Of a stretch of DNA of 64,000 nucleotides, positions 12,225 through 24,088 are shown in pieces. Each line of letters begins with the position of its first letter. The stretch's first letter is position 1. Location: NCBI RefSeq assembly GCF_000423325.1, contig NZ_AUHT01000004.1, positions 248,001 through 312,000 of the forward strand, in the 5' to 3' direction. The position numbers were made by a program, and so were the translations under genes. Under the pieces are notes generated by a model. It had not been told where the DNA came from, did no database searches, and saw only the letters and a list, made by a program, of their open reading frames with translations. The DNA comes from Lysobacter defluvii IMMIB APB-9 = DSM 18482. GTDB taxonomy: Bacteria; Pseudomonadota; Gammaproteobacteria; Xanthomonadales; Xanthomonadaceae.

Positions 12225-13930
12225 ACGCCAGCGTGAAGTTGCGGCGCCGTCCGGCGGACACCGGCGGCGACTGGCCCGAGGCCATGCCCGCGCTGCTGCG
12301 CCGGATCTACCGGGCGCGGGGGGCGGCCAGCCTGTCCGAGGCGCGGCCGCGGCTGGCCCAGATGCTCCCGCCGACGCTGCTCGGCCTCGATGCCGCGGCG
12401 CGGCTGCTGGCGGACGCCATCGGGCAGGATCGCCACGTCCTCGTGGTTGGCGACTTCGACTGTGACGGCGCCACGGCCTGCGCCGCCGCCGTGCGCGGGC
12501 TGCGCATGCTCGGTGCGCGCCGCGTCTCCCACGCGGTGCCGAACCGCCAGGTCCACGGCTACGGCCTTTCCCCCACGCTGGTGGACGAGCTCGCCGGGCT
12601 GGAGCCGGACCTGCTGGTCACCGTCGACCACGGGATCGCCTGCCATGCCGGTGTCGCCGCGGCACGGGAACGGGGCTGGCAGGTGCTGGTGACCGACCAC
12701 CACCTGCCCGGGCCGACGCTGCCCGCGGCGGACGTCATCGTGAACCCGAACCAGCCCGGCTGCAGTTTCCCCGGCAAGTCCCTGGCGGGGGTCGGTGTGA
12801 TGTTCTACGTGCTGCTCGCGCTGCGCCGGCACCTGCGCGAGGCGGGGCGCCTGTCCGAGCCCGAACCAGACCTGGGCCAACTCCTGGACCTGGTGGCGGT
12901 GGGCACCGTCGCCGACCTGGTGCCGCTGGATGTGAACAACCGGGCGCTGGTCGCCGCCGGGCTGCGCCGGCTGCGCAGCGGCTCGGGCAACCCCGGCCTG
13001 GTGGCGCTGGCGGAGGCCGCCGGGCGCGAGCTGCACCGGCTCACCGCGGCCGACATCGGGTTCGCGATCGCCCCGCGCCTCAACGCGGCGGGGCGGCTGG
13101 AGGACATGGCGCTGGGCATCGAGTGCCTGCTGAGCGACGACCTCCGGCATGCGCGGGAGCTGGCCTCGGGGCTGGACCGCATCAACCGCGAGCGCCGCGC
13201 GATGCAGCAGGTCATGACCGACCAGGCCGAGGCGGCATTGTCCACCCTGCGGCTGGAGGGGCCACCGCCGGTCGCGGCCTGCTTCTTCGATGCGTCCTGG
13301 CACGCCGGCGTGGTCGGGCTGGTCGCCTCGAAGATGAAGGACCGCCTGCACCGGCCCGTCGTCGCCTTCGCCCCGGCCGCGCCGGGCGGCAACGAACTGC
13401 GCGGGTCGGCACGCTCGATCCCCGGCCTCCACATCCGCGACGTGCTGGCCACCGTGGACGCACGCAATCCGGGGCTGCTCGGGCGCTTCGGCGGCCATGC
13501 GATGGCGGCGGGGCTGTCGCTGCCCGGCACGCATCTGGAGGCCTTCCGCGACGCGTTCCGAGCCTGCGTCGAGGAACTGGTCGACCCGGCGATCCTGCAG
13601 GCCGAGCTGATGAGCGACGGCGAGCTGTCGTCCGACGAGCTCTGCCACGCCAGCGCGCTGGCGCTGCGCGACGGTGGGCCGTGGGGGCAGGGCTTCCCGG
13701 AGCCGCAGTTCGACGGGGAGTTCGAGGTGCTGGGGTGGCGCCAGGTCGGCGAGCGGCACGTGCGCCTGGAGCTCGCCGCGGGCAGGGCACGCGTGCCGGC
13801 GATCCACTTCGGAGGATGGGACGGGCGCGAGCCGCCGCCGCGGGTTCGCATCGCCTACCGGCTTGAGCCCGACGACTACCGCGGCGGCGAGGCGATCCAG
13901 CTGGTGGTCGTGCACCGCGAGCCCGCCTGA
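12221..13930 (+). CDS. recJ: single-strand-specific exonuclease RecJ
   Basis: RecJ degrades single-stranded DNA 5' to 3' in RecF-pathway recombination and mismatch repair. The 569-residue product carries the DHH-family metal motifs in order: GDFDCDGA (about residue 77), VTVDHGIA (about 131) and VTDHHLPG (about 157). The DHHA1 domain follows, with GRFGGHAMAAGLSL near residue 425, and then a C-terminal OB-like domain. ATG 12221 overlaps the stop of rpfE (ATGA). The neighbours rpfE, prfB and lysS match the Xanthomonas order. Confidence 0.96.
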   Translation: MNASVKLRRRPADTGGDWPEAMPALLRRIYRARGAASLSEARPRLAQMLPPTLLGLDAAARLLADAIGQDRHVLVVGDFDCDGATACAAAVRGLRMLGARRVSHAVPNRQVHGYGLSPTLVDELAGLEPDLLVTVDHGIACHAGVAAARERGWQVLVTDHHLPGPTLPAADVIVNPNQPGCSFPGKSLAGVGVMFYVLLALRRHLREAGRLSEPEPDLGQLLDLVAVGTVADLVPLDVNNRALVAAGLRRLRSGSGNPGLVALAEAAGRELHRLTAADIGFAIAPRLNAAGRLEDMALGIECLLSDDLRHARELASGLDRINRERRAMQQVMTDQAEAALSTLRLEGPPPVAACFFDASWHAGVVGLVASKMKDRLHRPVVAFAPAAPGGNELRGSARSIPGLHIRDVLATVDARNPGLLGRFGGHAMAAGLSLPGTHLEAFRDAFRACVEELVDPAILQAELMSDGELSSDELCHASALALRDGGPWGQGFPEPQFDGEFEVLGWRQVGERHVRLELAAGRARVPAIHFGGWDGREPPPRVRIAYRLEPDDYRGGEAIQLVVVHREPA

Positions 13931-13970
13931 GCAGACCCCGCGGGCCACCCGCCGCGCCGGGCCACGCTGC

Positions 13971-13976
13971 TAGAAT
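13971..13976 (+). promoter_or_regulatory. probable -10 element of prfB
   Basis: TAGAAT lies 33 bp before the prfB ATG in the gap after recJ, predicting a leader of about 27 nt. No convincing -35 box is seen. Confidence 0.35.
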
Positions 13977-14009
13977 GGCCGGTCATTTTTCCAGCCACGA
14001 ACCACGGAC

Positions 14010-15138
14010 ATGATCGAACTCAATCCCGTCCGCCAGCGCATCGCCGACCTGCAGGGCCGGCTGGAAGCGCTGAGGGGGTATCTTTGACTACGACTCCAAG
14101 CGCGAACGCCTGGAGGAAGTAGAGCGGGAGCTGGAAAGCCCCGACGTGTGGGACAACCCCGAGCGCGCCCAGGCCCTCGGACGCGAGCGGTCCTCGCTGG
14201 ACAAGGTGGTCAATGGCATCCGTGCGCTGACCGACAGCCTCGGAGGCGCCGGCGAGTTGCTCGAGCTGGCCGAGATGGAGGACGACGAGGACACCGCCCG
14301 CGCGGTGGCCGAGGACGTCGCCGGCTGCGAACGGCAGGTCGAGGAGCTTGAGTTCCAGCGCATGTTCTCCGGCGAGATGGACGACGCGGCGGCCTTCGTC
14401 GACATCCAGGCCGGTGCCGGTGGGACCGAGGCCCAGGACTGGGCGGAGATGCTGCTGCGCATGTACCTGCGCTGGGCCGAGTCGCGCGGGTGGAAGGCCG
14501 AGCTGATGGAGGTCTCCGGCGGCGAGGTGGCCGGCGTGAAGTCCGCGACGTTCCGGGTCGAGGGCGATTTCGCCTACGGCTGGCTGAAGACCGAGACCGG
14601 CGTGCACCGGCTGGTGCGCAAGTCGCCGTTCGACTCCGACAACCGGCGCCATACCAGCTTCACCTCGGTGTTCGTCAGCCCGGAGGTCGACGACGACATC
14701 GACATCCAGATCAACCCGGCGGACCTGAAGACCGACGTGTACCGCTCCTCCGGCGCCGGCGGCCAGCACGTCAACAAGACCGAGTCCGCGGTGCGCATCA
14801 CCCACGTGCCCACCGGGATCGTCGCCGCGTGCCAGACCGAGCGCAGCCAGCACGCCAACCGCGACCGTGCGATGAAGATGCTCGCCGCCAAGCTCTACGA
14901 GCTGGAGCTGCAGAAGCGCAACGCCGAGAAGAGCGCGGTCGAGGCCGGCAAGTCCGACATCGGCTGGGGCAACCAGATCCGCAACTACGTGCTCGACCAG
15001 AGCCGGATCAAGGACCTGCGCACCGGCATCGAGCGTTCCGACACGCAGAACGTGCTCGATGGCGATCTCGACGAGTTCGTGTCCGCCAGCCTCAAGGCCG
15101 GCCTGCAGGTCGGCGCCAAGCGCGCGGACGCAAGCTGA
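14010..15138 (+). CDS. prfB: peptide chain release factor 2, with programmed +1 frameshift
   Basis: RF2 recognises UGA and UAA stop codons and triggers peptide release. The gene is read in two frames. Codons 1-25 run from ATG 14010 to 14084, then an in-frame TGA (14085-14087) is bypassed by a +1 shift and reading continues at GAC 14086. The product is 375 residues. It has the RF2 stop-codon recognition tripeptide SPF (near residue 205) and the catalytic GGQ at about 250, the same number as in E. coli. The shift lets RF2 regulate its own amount. lysS follows 94 bp downstream, as is usual. Confidence 0.96.
14073..14088 (+). promoter_or_regulatory. prfB programmed +1 frameshift site
   Basis: The sequence AGG GGG TAT CTT TGA C is the classical signal. 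An internal Shine-Dalgarno-like AGGGGG lies just before the slippery CTT, followed by UGA and C, the weak stop context. The ribosome slips from CTT to TTT so that the next codon is GAC. When RF2 is abundant, termination at UGA wins. Confidence 0.95.
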
Positions 15139-15232
15139 CCCATTCCCGCGGGCCGCCATGCCGGCCGCCCGCGGGAACCCTGCACCCATCCCGATTAACC
15201 GCGGCCCCGCGCCGCCCCATGGCGATCCCGAC

Positions 15233-16759
<1,527 letters not shown>

Positions 16760-16803
16760 TCTCCCGGTGCCCGGCCATGGTGGTCGGCCAACAGGGGGAA
16801 ACC

Positions 16804-17862
16804 ATGCGTAGGAAGGGAGTGGCGCTCGCGCTTGGCGTGGGCATGGTGGTGGGCGGCAACGCGTGCGCGCAGGACGCAGGGGAGTTCAAGACGCTGTCCC
16901 TGGGACAGCCGATACGCGGGGAGATCACCAGCTCCGACCACCTCAATTGGAGTGACGGCACCCGCAGTGAGCGTTACTCGATTACCCTGGCCGAGGGGCA
17001 GGCAGTGCGGTTCGCCACCACGGGCCCGCTCAGCGCGTCACTCTCCTTCTTCCTTGAGGGCGAGTTGCTGGCCGGCCCCACCGCACGAGGGAGTGCGGAC
17101 CTCGTGGTCCGTGCGCCACGCGACGGGCAGTACGTGATCTCGGTCAGCGGCCGGGAAGCCTCCTCTTTCGGGCCCTTCACCCTGGAGGCCGGCGCGCAGC
17201 AGGTGTACGACGGTGGCGAAATCCGCGCAGGCGAGTCGCTCGTCGACTGGGCCGACTCTTCGCGATCCATCCCGCTGCACATCGAACGCGAAGGCGTGTA
17301 CGCCATCCGGATGGACTCGGAGGCCTTCGATACCACGCTGAGCCTCGAAGGTGGCGGGGTCTCGCTGTCCAGCGATGACTCCGCGGGCGGCACCGATTCG
17401 ATGATCACGGCGGCATTGGTCCCGGGGACGTACAAACTCACGACCGACGGGTTCATGGGCCGGATGGGCGGTGAATACCGGTTGCGGGTCTCCAGCCGTG
17501 AACTCCCCCGTGGCGTTGAGGTGGCCACGGCGGGGACGCTGGTGCCGGGCACCCCGGTCACTGCCCTCCACCAGGGCGTTCCGGTGGAGTACCGGCTACT
17601 GGTTCCCTCCCCGGCAAGTGCCGTGATCACCATGGACAGCGGGGAAATCGACTCCGTGCTGGTGCTGGAGGGCGAGGGGGTACGGCTCGAGGACGACGAC
17701 TCGGGCAATGCACTCAACGCGCGGATCAGCACCGTGCTTGCGCCGGGCGAGTACACGCTGCACGCCGGATCCTACGGACGCAATGGTGGCGTGTTCACCC
17801 TGTCGGCCTCGCTTTCGGAGGGCCCGGGACGGGAGGGCGACGGCGGATTGGACGCGCCCTGA
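16804..17862 (+). CDS. secreted protein with three tandem PPC-like beta domains
   Basis: I do not recognise a named gene. The 352-residue product has a cleavable signal peptide (ends about NACAQD, residue 25). It then has three similar segments of about 100 residues, each with a pattern like GE(I/S) ... Y.I.L..G..V.. ... D..L.LEG .. G..G.Y.L. These resemble bacterial pre-peptidase C-terminal (PPC) or related extracellular beta-sandwich modules; no catalytic domain is visible. A ribosome site AGGGGG precedes ATG 16804. It sits between lysS and the convergent rpfB/fadD, where X. campestris has rpfG, rpfH, rpfC and rpfF. Likely periplasmic or secreted; function unknown. Confidence 0.75.
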   Translation: MRRKGVALALGVGMVVGGNACAQDAGEFKTLSLGQPIRGEITSSDHLNWSDGTRSERYSITLAEGQAVRFATTGPLSASLSFFLEGELLAGPTARGSADLVVRAPRDGQYVISVSGREASSFGPFTLEAGAQQVYDGGEIRAGESLVDWADSSRSIPLHIEREGVYAIRMDSEAFDTTLSLEGGGVSLSSDDSAGGTDSMITAALVPGTYKLTTDGFMGRMGGEYRLRVSSRELPRGVEVATAGTLVPGTPVTALHQGVPVEYRLLVPSPASAVITMDSGEIDSVLVLEGEGVRLEDDDSGNALNARISTVLAPGEYTLHAGSYGRNGGVFTLSASLSEGPGREGDGGLDAP

Positions 17863-17870
17863 CAGCGTAC

Positions 17871-17931
17871 GGGCCGGTCGCACACGCGGCCGGCCCATCG
17901 CTACCCGTGCGCGATGCTCCGCGTCGCGCAC
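17871..17931. terminator. two hairpins between convergent genes
   Basis: GGGCCGG (17871-17877) pairs with CCGGCCC (17890-17896), and GTGCGCGA (17907-17914) pairs with TCGCGCAC (17924-17931). They fill the 95-bp gap between the secreted repeat protein (+) and fadD (-). Neither has a T-run, so their termination role is uncertain. Confidence 0.35.
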
Positions 17932-17957
17932 GCCGGTCTGGGACTTACTGTCCGCAC

Positions 17958-19637
17958 TCAGGCTTTCGCAGGCTCGTCCCGCAGTTCGCGGCGCAGGATC
18001 TTGCCCACGTTGGTCTTGGGCAGCTCGTCGCGGAACTCGATGATCTTGGGCCGCTTGTAGCCGGTCAGGTTCTCCCGGGCGTAGGCCTTGATCTGCTCGG
18101 CGGTCAGGTCGGCGTCCTTCCGCACCACCACCAGCTTGACCACCTCGCCGGAGGCCTCGTCGGGAGCGCCGATCGCGGCGACCTCGAGCACGCCCGGCAT
18201 CGAGGCGATCACGTCCTCGACCTCGTTCGGGTACACGTTGAAGCCGGACACCAGGATCATGTCCTTCTTGCGGTCGACGATGTAGAAGAAGCCCTTCTCG
18301 TCCATCTTCGCCATGTCGCCGGTGCGCAGCCAGCCGCCGGCGTCCAGCACCTCGGCGGTCTCCTGCGGGCGCTGCCAGTAGCCCTCCATCACCTGCGGGC
18401 CGCGGATGCACAGCTCGCCGACCTCGCCCGGGGCGACGAAGGTGCCGGCCTCGTCGCGGATCGCGGCATCGGTCGAGGGGATCGGCAGGCCGATCGAGCC
18501 GTTGTACTCGGCCAGGTCGATGGGGTTGATGCAGGCGGCAGGCGCGGTCTCCGTCAGGCCGTAGGCCTCCACCAGCGTGCAGCCGGTGACCTTCTTCCAG
18601 CGTTCGGCCACGGAGCGCTGCACCGCCATGCCGCCGCCGAGGGTCAGCCGCAGGCCGGAGAAGTCCAGGTCCTCGAAGCCGGGGGTGTTGAGCAGCCCGT
18701 TGAACAGGGTGTTCACCCCGGTGATAGCGGTGAAGCGCACGCCGTTGAGCTCCTTGACGAAGCCCGGCATGTCGCGCGGGTTGGTGATCAGGTGGTTGAG
18801 GCCGCCGAACTTCATGAAGACCAGGCAGTTCGCCGTCAGCGCGAAGATGTGGTACAGCGGCAGGGCGGTGATGATCACCTCCTTGCCCGGCTGCAGGTTG
18901 GCCGACACCCAGGCCGAGGCCTGCTGCATGTTGGCGACCATGTTGCGGTGGCTGAGCATGGCGCCCTTGGCCACGCCGGTGGTGCCGCCGGTGTATTGCA
19001 GGAAGGCGATGTCCTCGTGGCTGATGCCGACCTGCGGCATCTCGTGCGCTGCACCGGCCTTGAGTGCGTCGCGGAAGCGGATCGAGCCACCGATGCGGTA
19101 GTCCGGCACCATCTTCTTCACGTGCCGCAGCACGAAGTTGATGATCGCGCCCTTGACCGGCGGGAGCATGTCGCCCAGCCCGGTGGTGATGACCTTCTCG
19201 ACCTGGGTGTCGGCCAGGACCTTCTCGGCGGTGTGGCCGAAGTTGTCGACCACCACCAGCACCTTCGCGCCCGAGTCGACCAGCTGGTGGCGCAGCTCGC
19301 GCGCGGTGTACATCGGGTTGGTGTTGACCACCGTCAGGCCGGCGCGCAGCGTGCCGAAGATCGCCACCGGGTTCTGCAGGCAGTTCGGCATCATGATCGC
19401 GACGCGATCACCACGCTTGAGCTTGAGCTCGCACAGCAGGTAGGCGGCGAACTGCCGGCTGAGCTCGTCGATGTCGCCGTAGGTCAGGACCTTGCCGAAG
19501 CTGGAGAACGCCGGGCGGTCGCGGTACTGCGAGATGGCGGTCTCGAGCACCGCCACCACCGAGGAAAACTCGTCGACGTCGATCTGCTCCGGCACGCCGG
19601 CCGGGTACTGGGCAAGCCAGGGACGGTCAATGCTCAT
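17958..19637 (-). CDS. fadD: long-chain fatty acyl-CoA ligase (FadD/RpfB type)
   Basis: It activates free fatty acids with ATP and CoA for beta-oxidation or lipid synthesis. The Xanthomonas orthologue RpfB also turns over the DSF signal. The 559-residue product has the AMP-binding signature [11 protein letters not shown], the second motif [10 protein letters not shown] and the fatty acyl-CoA synthetase region [16 protein letters not shown] leading to [16 protein letters not shown]. An AAGGGG-containing ribosome site precedes the ATG at 19637; an in-frame upstream extension to 19709 is not supported. Strand and position relative to lysS match rpfB, yet no rpfF lies beside it. Confidence 0.88.
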   Translation of the reverse strand: MSIDRPWLAQYPAGVPEQIDVDEFSSVVAVLETAISQYRDRPAFSSFGKVLTYGDIDELSRQFAAYLLCELKLKRGDRVAIMMPNCLQNPVAIFGTLRAGLTVVNTNPMYTARELRHQLVDSGAKVLVVVDNFGHTAEKVLADTQVEKVITTGLGDMLPPVKGAIINFVLRHVKKMVPDYRIGGSIRFRDALKAGAAHEMPQVGISHEDIAFLQYTGGTTGVAKGAMLSHRNMVANMQQASAWVSANLQPGKEVIITALPLYHIFALTANCLVFMKFGGLNHLITNPRDMPGFVKELNGVRFTAITGVNTLFNGLLNTPGFEDLDFSGLRLTLGGGMAVQRSVAERWKKVTGCTLVEAYGLTETAPAACINPIDLAEYNGSIGLPIPSTDAAIRDEAGTFVAPGEVGELCIRGPQVMEGYWQRPQETAEVLDAGGWLRTGDMAKMDEKGFFYIVDRKKDMILVSGFNVYPNEVEDVIASMPGVLEVAAIGAPDEASGEVVKLVVVRKDADLTAEQIKAYARENLTGYKRPKIIEFRDELPKTNVGKILRRELRDEPAKA

Positions 19638-19746
19638 GTTCTTTTCCCCTTCTGGATCATGGCCTTGCGGTGCCGGCGTAGGACCGTACGCATCCACACG
19701 GTGATTCAATCGATTGGAGCACAGGGCCCGGGGGCTGGCAATAAGT

Positions 19747-21165
19747 TCACGGCCGCTCGCCCAGGCTCCCGCCCGGCCGGACGATGCTGGTCATCCGGTC
19801 GATGTAGTCCGTCTCCGCATCCGACATCAGGGCCAGCGGGGTGACCGACACGCCGTTGAGCATCAGCGAGTGGTGTTCGCCGGCGTCGTCCACGTAGCCG
19901 CCGCCGTGGATGTCGTGGATCACCCACGGCTCGCCGTCCACCTCGCCGATCACCATCAGCACGTGGCCCGGGATGTACACCAGGTCGCCCACCTGCAGCC
20001 GCTCGACCGCGGCCATCCGCTCGGCACGGCCGTGCTCCTTCCCGAAGCGCCAGTGCGAGAGCGCCGGGCTGACCGCCTGGGCGCTGGTGTTGCGCGGCAG
20101 CTGCAGCCCCATGCTGCGGTAGACCTCGGATACGAAGCCGCTGCAGTCGCGGGTGCCGTAGGCGTGACCCCAGCCGTAGCGCTCGCCGAGGAACTTGAAG
20201 GACTGGCCGATGATGTTGGCGGCGGTCAGGGGCAGGTAGTCCGGGCTGCTGTCGGCGCGCAGCGGCAGCAGGGCCGGGGAGAAGGCCAGGCTGCCGTCCT
20301 CCTCGCGCACGGGCATGCGGAGCACGTGGGCGGTGTAGGCCGCCTGCCCGTTGACCGGCCCCGCGGGCAGGTCGCCGGCCAGCGGCAGGCGGATGCCCAT
20401 GTCCAGCTGCAGCCCCGACACGCGCGGCTCCTCGCGGGTGAACACGGTGTGCTCCACGCCGCCGGTGATGATCCGGTACGGGCGTGCATCGGCGTAGCCG
20501 AGGACCTCCCCGCGCGGACCGGTCGCCACGGCGTCGGCCCCGATCCACGCCGCGTAGCGTGGGCTCACCACGAACAGCCAGTCGCCGCTGGCACTGGCGT
20601 GCACGACCGCGACGGGCGTGCCCGGGAACAGTGCGCTCTCCTGCAGGCGGTCGATGTCCGTGTCGCCGGGCCGGCTGAACATCCGCTCCGCCGTGGGCAT
20701 GGCGCGCAGGTCGGCGCGCTCGACCACCAGGCCGAACCGCACCGGGACCGTGTCCGCGATGGCATCGAGCGCCAGCTCCGTCCGCAGCGCATCGAAGGTC
20801 GCCTGCGGGACCGGATCGCCGTGCACGTCCCAGCGCTCGACCGCGGGCGGGAAGGAGGCCAGCCGCTCGACCCAGCCACGCACCTGGTCCCCCTCCACGG
20901 AGTCTCCCAGCTGGTCGAGGCGGTACATGGAGCGGTCCAGCTCGAACAGGCGCGCGTTCTGTGCCTCGATGTCCTCGCGCGCCGCGAGTTCGCCCGCGCC
21001 CTCCGGCAGCTGCGCGGTCCAGTAGCCGGGATCCAGCTGCGCCCGGGTGACGCCCAGCTCGGGCAGCACCACCATCGCCGGTTGCGGTGCATCGGCGGCC
21101 AGGCCGCGGGCGCCGGGCAGCAGGGCGGCTGCCAGGAAAAGGGCGAGCAGGGTCGAACGCATCAT
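19747..21165 (-). CDS. secreted SH3-NlpC/P60 endopeptidase (YkfC-like)
   Basis: Likely a gamma-D-glutamyl-L-diamino acid endopeptidase that trims murein peptides in the periplasm. The 472-residue product has a signal peptide ([18 protein letters not shown]). The bacterial SH3 region (about 120-290) includes patterns such as [21 protein letters not shown]. The C-terminal NlpC/P60 domain has the catalytic Cys in [12 protein letters not shown], the His in GHVLMVIG and a third polar residue in IHDIHG. Two adjacent ATG codons at 21165 and 21162 follow GGAG. It is divergent from the M19 dipeptidase, which could use the released peptides. Confidence 0.85.
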   Translation of the reverse strand: MMRSTLLALFLAAALLPGARGLAADAPQPAMVVLPELGVTRAQLDPGYWTAQLPEGAGELAAREDIEAQNARLFELDRSMYRLDQLGDSVEGDQVRGWVERLASFPPAVERWDVHGDPVPQATFDALRTELALDAIADTVPVRFGLVVERADLRAMPTAERMFSRPGDTDIDRLQESALFPGTPVAVVHASASGDWLFVVSPRYAAWIGADAVATGPRGEVLGYADARPYRIITGGVEHTVFTREEPRVSGLQLDMGIRLPLAGDLPAGPVNGQAAYTAHVLRMPVREEDGSLAFSPALLPLRADSSPDYLPLTAANIIGQSFKFLGERYGWGHAYGTRDCSGFVSEVYRSMGLQLPRNTSAQAVSPALSHWRFGKEHGRAERMAAVERLQVGDLVYIPGHVLMVIGEVDGEPWVIHDIHGGGYVDDAGEHHSLMLNGVSVTPLALMSDAETDYIDRMTSIVRPGGSLGERP

Positions 21166-21284
21166 CGGGTCTCCAGGGGCGGTGCATGCCCATTGTGGCC
21201 TGTCCGGCCCGTCGGTGCGTTGCCGCCTACTGCCGGGTCGCGGGTTCTGCTTCAATGGCCCGGGGCCATGAATCGGGGAACACA

Positions 21285-22475
21285 ATGACCAGGACACTCG
21301 CCATCGCGCTTGCGCTCGCACTGCCGGTGGCCGGCTGGGCGGCCGAGCCGCTCACGCTCGACTCGCACGTCGACATCCCGCGCACCTACATGCAGGAGGC
21401 GCGCTACGACGCCGGCACCGACACCGAACTCAGGGTGGACCTGGGCAAGATGGAGCGGGGCGGGCTGGATGCCGCGTTCTTCATCATCTACGTCGAACAG
21501 GGGCCGCTCACGCCAGAAGGCTACGCGGAGGCGATCGCCACCGCGGAGGGCCGCTACGCGGGAATCGAGGCGCTGCTGGCGCGGTACCCGGAGCGGATCC
21601 GCTTCGCCGGCTCCCCGGCGGAGGTCCGGCGCAACCACGCCGACGGCGTGCTGTCGGCGATGATCGGCATCGAGAACGGCTATTCACTGGGCCGCAGCCT
21701 GGACGCGGTGGACCGCGCCTGGGAGCGCGGCGTGCGCTATCTGGGGCTGACCCACGTGGGGCACAACGCGCTGTGCACGAGCTCCTCGCCGCACGAGGCG
21801 ACCGGTGAGGCGCCCCCGGGCGCCGGACTGACCGGATTCGGGCGCTCGGTGGTCCTGCGGGCCAACCAGCTCGGGATGATGGTCGACATCTCGCACGCCT
21901 CCGACCAGTGCGTCCGCGACGTGGTCGAGTGGTCGCGGGCGCCGGTGATCGCCAGCCATTCCTCCGCGCACGCCCTGGTGCCGCACCCGCGCAACCTCAA
22001 CGACGAGCTGCTGCGCGCGGTCGCCGCCACCGGCGGGGTGGTGCAGGTGGTGGCCTACACGCACTTCCTGCGCGCCAACCCGGGCCGCGAGGCCGCCGAG
22101 GAGGCGCTGAAGCAGGAGGTCGCCCGGCTGGCCGGGGACCCGGAGTTCGACTACCGGTTGCACGAGGACCATCCCGCCTTCCAGGAGGGCCTTGCCCGGA
22201 TCGAGGTGGAGCATCCGCCCGCGGACATGGACGACTACATGGACCATGTCGAGCACGTCGTCCGCGTGGCCGGGATCGACCACGTCGGCCTGGCTTCCGA
22301 CTTCGACGGGGGTGGCGGGATCATCGGCTGGGAGGACGCCTCGCAGACGCCGAACGTGACCGCAGCGCTGCGCGAGCGCGGTTTCACCGACGCGCAGATC
22401 GAGAAGCTCTGGAGCGGCAACTTCCTGCGCGTGTGGGACGAGGTCCTCGCCCGCGCGGGCGGGGTCACCCGATGA
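21285..22475 (+). CDS. membrane-type dipeptidase, peptidase family M19
   Basis: A zinc dipeptidase of the renal-dipeptidase family, predicted to split dipeptides (including D-amino-acid-containing ones) in the periplasm. The 396-residue product has a signal peptide (ends WAAEP, about residue 22). Zinc ligand segments are DSHVDIPRT, IGIENGYSLG, ISHASD and IASHSSAHALVPHPRNLNDE; the pattern VGLASDFDGGGG is also typical. Its 3' end overlaps the next gene by ATGA, so the three genes 21285-25161 form an operon. Together with the divergent NlpC/P60 gene it suggests murein peptide recycling. Confidence 0.88.
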   Translation: MTRTLAIALALALPVAGWAAEPLTLDSHVDIPRTYMQEARYDAGTDTELRVDLGKMERGGLDAAFFIIYVEQGPLTPEGYAEAIATAEGRYAGIEALLARYPERIRFAGSPAEVRRNHADGVLSAMIGIENGYSLGRSLDAVDRAWERGVRYLGLTHVGHNALCTSSSPHEATGEAPPGAGLTGFGRSVVLRANQLGMMVDISHASDQCVRDVVEWSRAPVIASHSSAHALVPHPRNLNDELLRAVAATGGVVQVVAYTHFLRANPGREAAEEALKQEVARLAGDPEFDYRLHEDHPAFQEGLARIEVEHPPADMDDYMDHVEHVVRVAGIDHVGLASDFDGGGGIIGWEDASQTPNVTAALRERGFTDAQIEKLWSGNFLRVWDEVLARAGGVTR

Positions 22476-24088
22476 GGCCCCGGCGCAGCGGCCTTGCGCC
22501 CGGTGCGGTGTTCGGCCTCGCGCTCGCCGCCGCCATCGGGCAGGCACCCGCCGCCAGCGCGGCGGAGCCGGCGGTCGCGTCCGCACCCGGGCGCGACCAC
22601 GCCTGGGTGCGCGAGCAGGTCGACGCGGTCGTCGAACGCTACGACCTGCCCGGGATCGCGGTCGGCCTGGTCGAGGACGGCGAGGCCACCCTGGTGCACA
22701 CCTCCGGCGAGCTGGTACTCGGCTCCGGCGATCCGGTCACCCCGCGCAGCCTGTTCAAGATCGCTTCCAACAGCAAGGCGATGACCGCCGCCGTGCTGGC
22801 GCGGCTGGTGGATGCCGGCAGGCTCGCCTGGGACGATCCCGTCATCCGGCACCTTCCGCAGTTCCGCATGCATGACCCGTGGGTGACGGAGAACATGCAG
22901 GTGCGCGACCTGCTGATCCACAACAGCGGCCTGCCGCAGGGCGCCGGCGACCTGATGCTGTGGCCGGGGCCGAACGACTTCACCCGCGAGGACATCATCA
23001 ACGGGCTGGCGCACCTGAAGCCCGAGCGCAGCTTCCGTTCCGGGTACGCCTACGACAACCTGCTCTACGTGGTCGCCGGCGAGGTGGCCGCGGCCGCGGG
23101 GGGCGCCAGCTACGAGGAACTGGTCCGCCGCGAGGTGTTCGAGCCGCTGGGGCTGGAGCGCTGCCAGGTGGGCGCCTTCGACCGCGACGCGGTCGGCGAC
23201 ATCGCCCAGCCGCACATGCGCCTGGACGGCGTCCACGTGGCGTACGCGCTGGACCCGCCAAGGGTGCCGGAGATCACCTCCGCGGCCGCGGGCGGCATCC
23301 GCTGCGGCCTGGAGGACATGCTCGCGTGGGCACGGGCCTGGCTGGACCCGGATCGGGCGCCGGACTGGCTCTCCGCGCAGCAGCGGAAGGCGATGTGGAC
23401 CGCGCACACCCCGCTGCCGGTCCCCGCCCGCCAGCACGACTGGAGCCGCACCCGCCTGCGTGCGTACGGCTACGGCTGGCGCCTGGCCGACGTCCATGGC
23501 CAGTGGAGCGTGTCCCACACCGGCACCGTGGGCGGCATGTACTCGGTGCTGCACCTGCTGCCCGACCGCGACTCCGGCTTCATGGTGATGATCAACGGCA
23601 GCGGCGATGCAGCGCGCACCGTCCTGGACCAGGTGCTGGTCGAGTACCTGCTGGGCGAGGGGGGCGACCGCGACGCGATGCACTACGCCGATGCCCTGGC
23701 CGCATCCGCGGCCGATCGCACCGCCAGCGGCCGTGCGCCCGACGTGTCCGTGCGCGAGCCGGCCACCGCGGCGGACATGGCCGGGTGGCTGGGCACCTGG
23801 CGGGATCCCTGGTTCGGCGAAGTGACCGTCTGCGAGGCCGGGGGCCGCGTCGAGTTCGCGTCGGCACGCTCCCCGCGCCTGTCCGGGGTGGTGATGGACA
23901 CCCGCCTGGGGCGCCTGGTCGACTGGCACGCCGACAGCGTGGACGCCGAGGCCTGGCTGCGGCTGGAGCAGGGCAGCGAGGGCCCGGTGCTGCGTATGGC
24001 GAAGGTCGATCCGGACGCCGACTTCAGCTATGACTACGAGGACCTGGAGTTCACGCGGACCGGGGAGTGCCCGGTCGGGGGGCGTTGA
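22472..24088 (+). CDS. serine beta-lactamase-like hydrolase (class C/S12 family)
   Basis: A secreted penicillin-binding-protein-fold serine hydrolase. The 538-residue product has a signal peptide (about 1-31). The catalytic SxxK is SNSK (Ser 99, Lys 102), YxN is YDN (Tyr 194) and the third motif is in SHTGTVGG. A C-terminal beta extension (about 410-538) resembles that seen in family members with DUF3471-type tails. The substrate may be a D-amino-acid peptide or ester rather than a beta-lactam; that is inference. ATG 22472 overlaps the dipeptidase stop, and its own TGA overlaps the next start. Confidence 0.85.
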   Translation: MRPRRSGLAPGAVFGLALAAAIGQAPAASAAEPAVASAPGRDHAWVREQVDAVVERYDLPGIAVGLVEDGEATLVHTSGELVLGSGDPVTPRSLFKIASNSKAMTAAVLARLVDAGRLAWDDPVIRHLPQFRMHDPWVTENMQVRDLLIHNSGLPQGAGDLMLWPGPNDFTREDIINGLAHLKPERSFRSGYAYDNLLYVVAGEVAAAAGGASYEELVRREVFEPLGLERCQVGAFDRDAVGDIAQPHMRLDGVHVAYALDPPRVPEITSAAAGGIRCGLEDMLAWARAWLDPDRAPDWLSAQQRKAMWTAHTPLPVPARQHDWSRTRLRAYGYGWRLADVHGQWSVSHTGTVGGMYSVLHLLPDRDSGFMVMINGSGDAARTVLDQVLVEYLLGEGGDRDAMHYADALAASAADRTASGRAPDVSVREPATAADMAGWLGTWRDPWFGEVTVCEAGGRVEFASARSPRLSGVVMDTRLGRLVDWHADSVDAEAWLRLEQGSEGPVLRMAKVDPDADFSYDYEDLEFTRTGECPVGGR

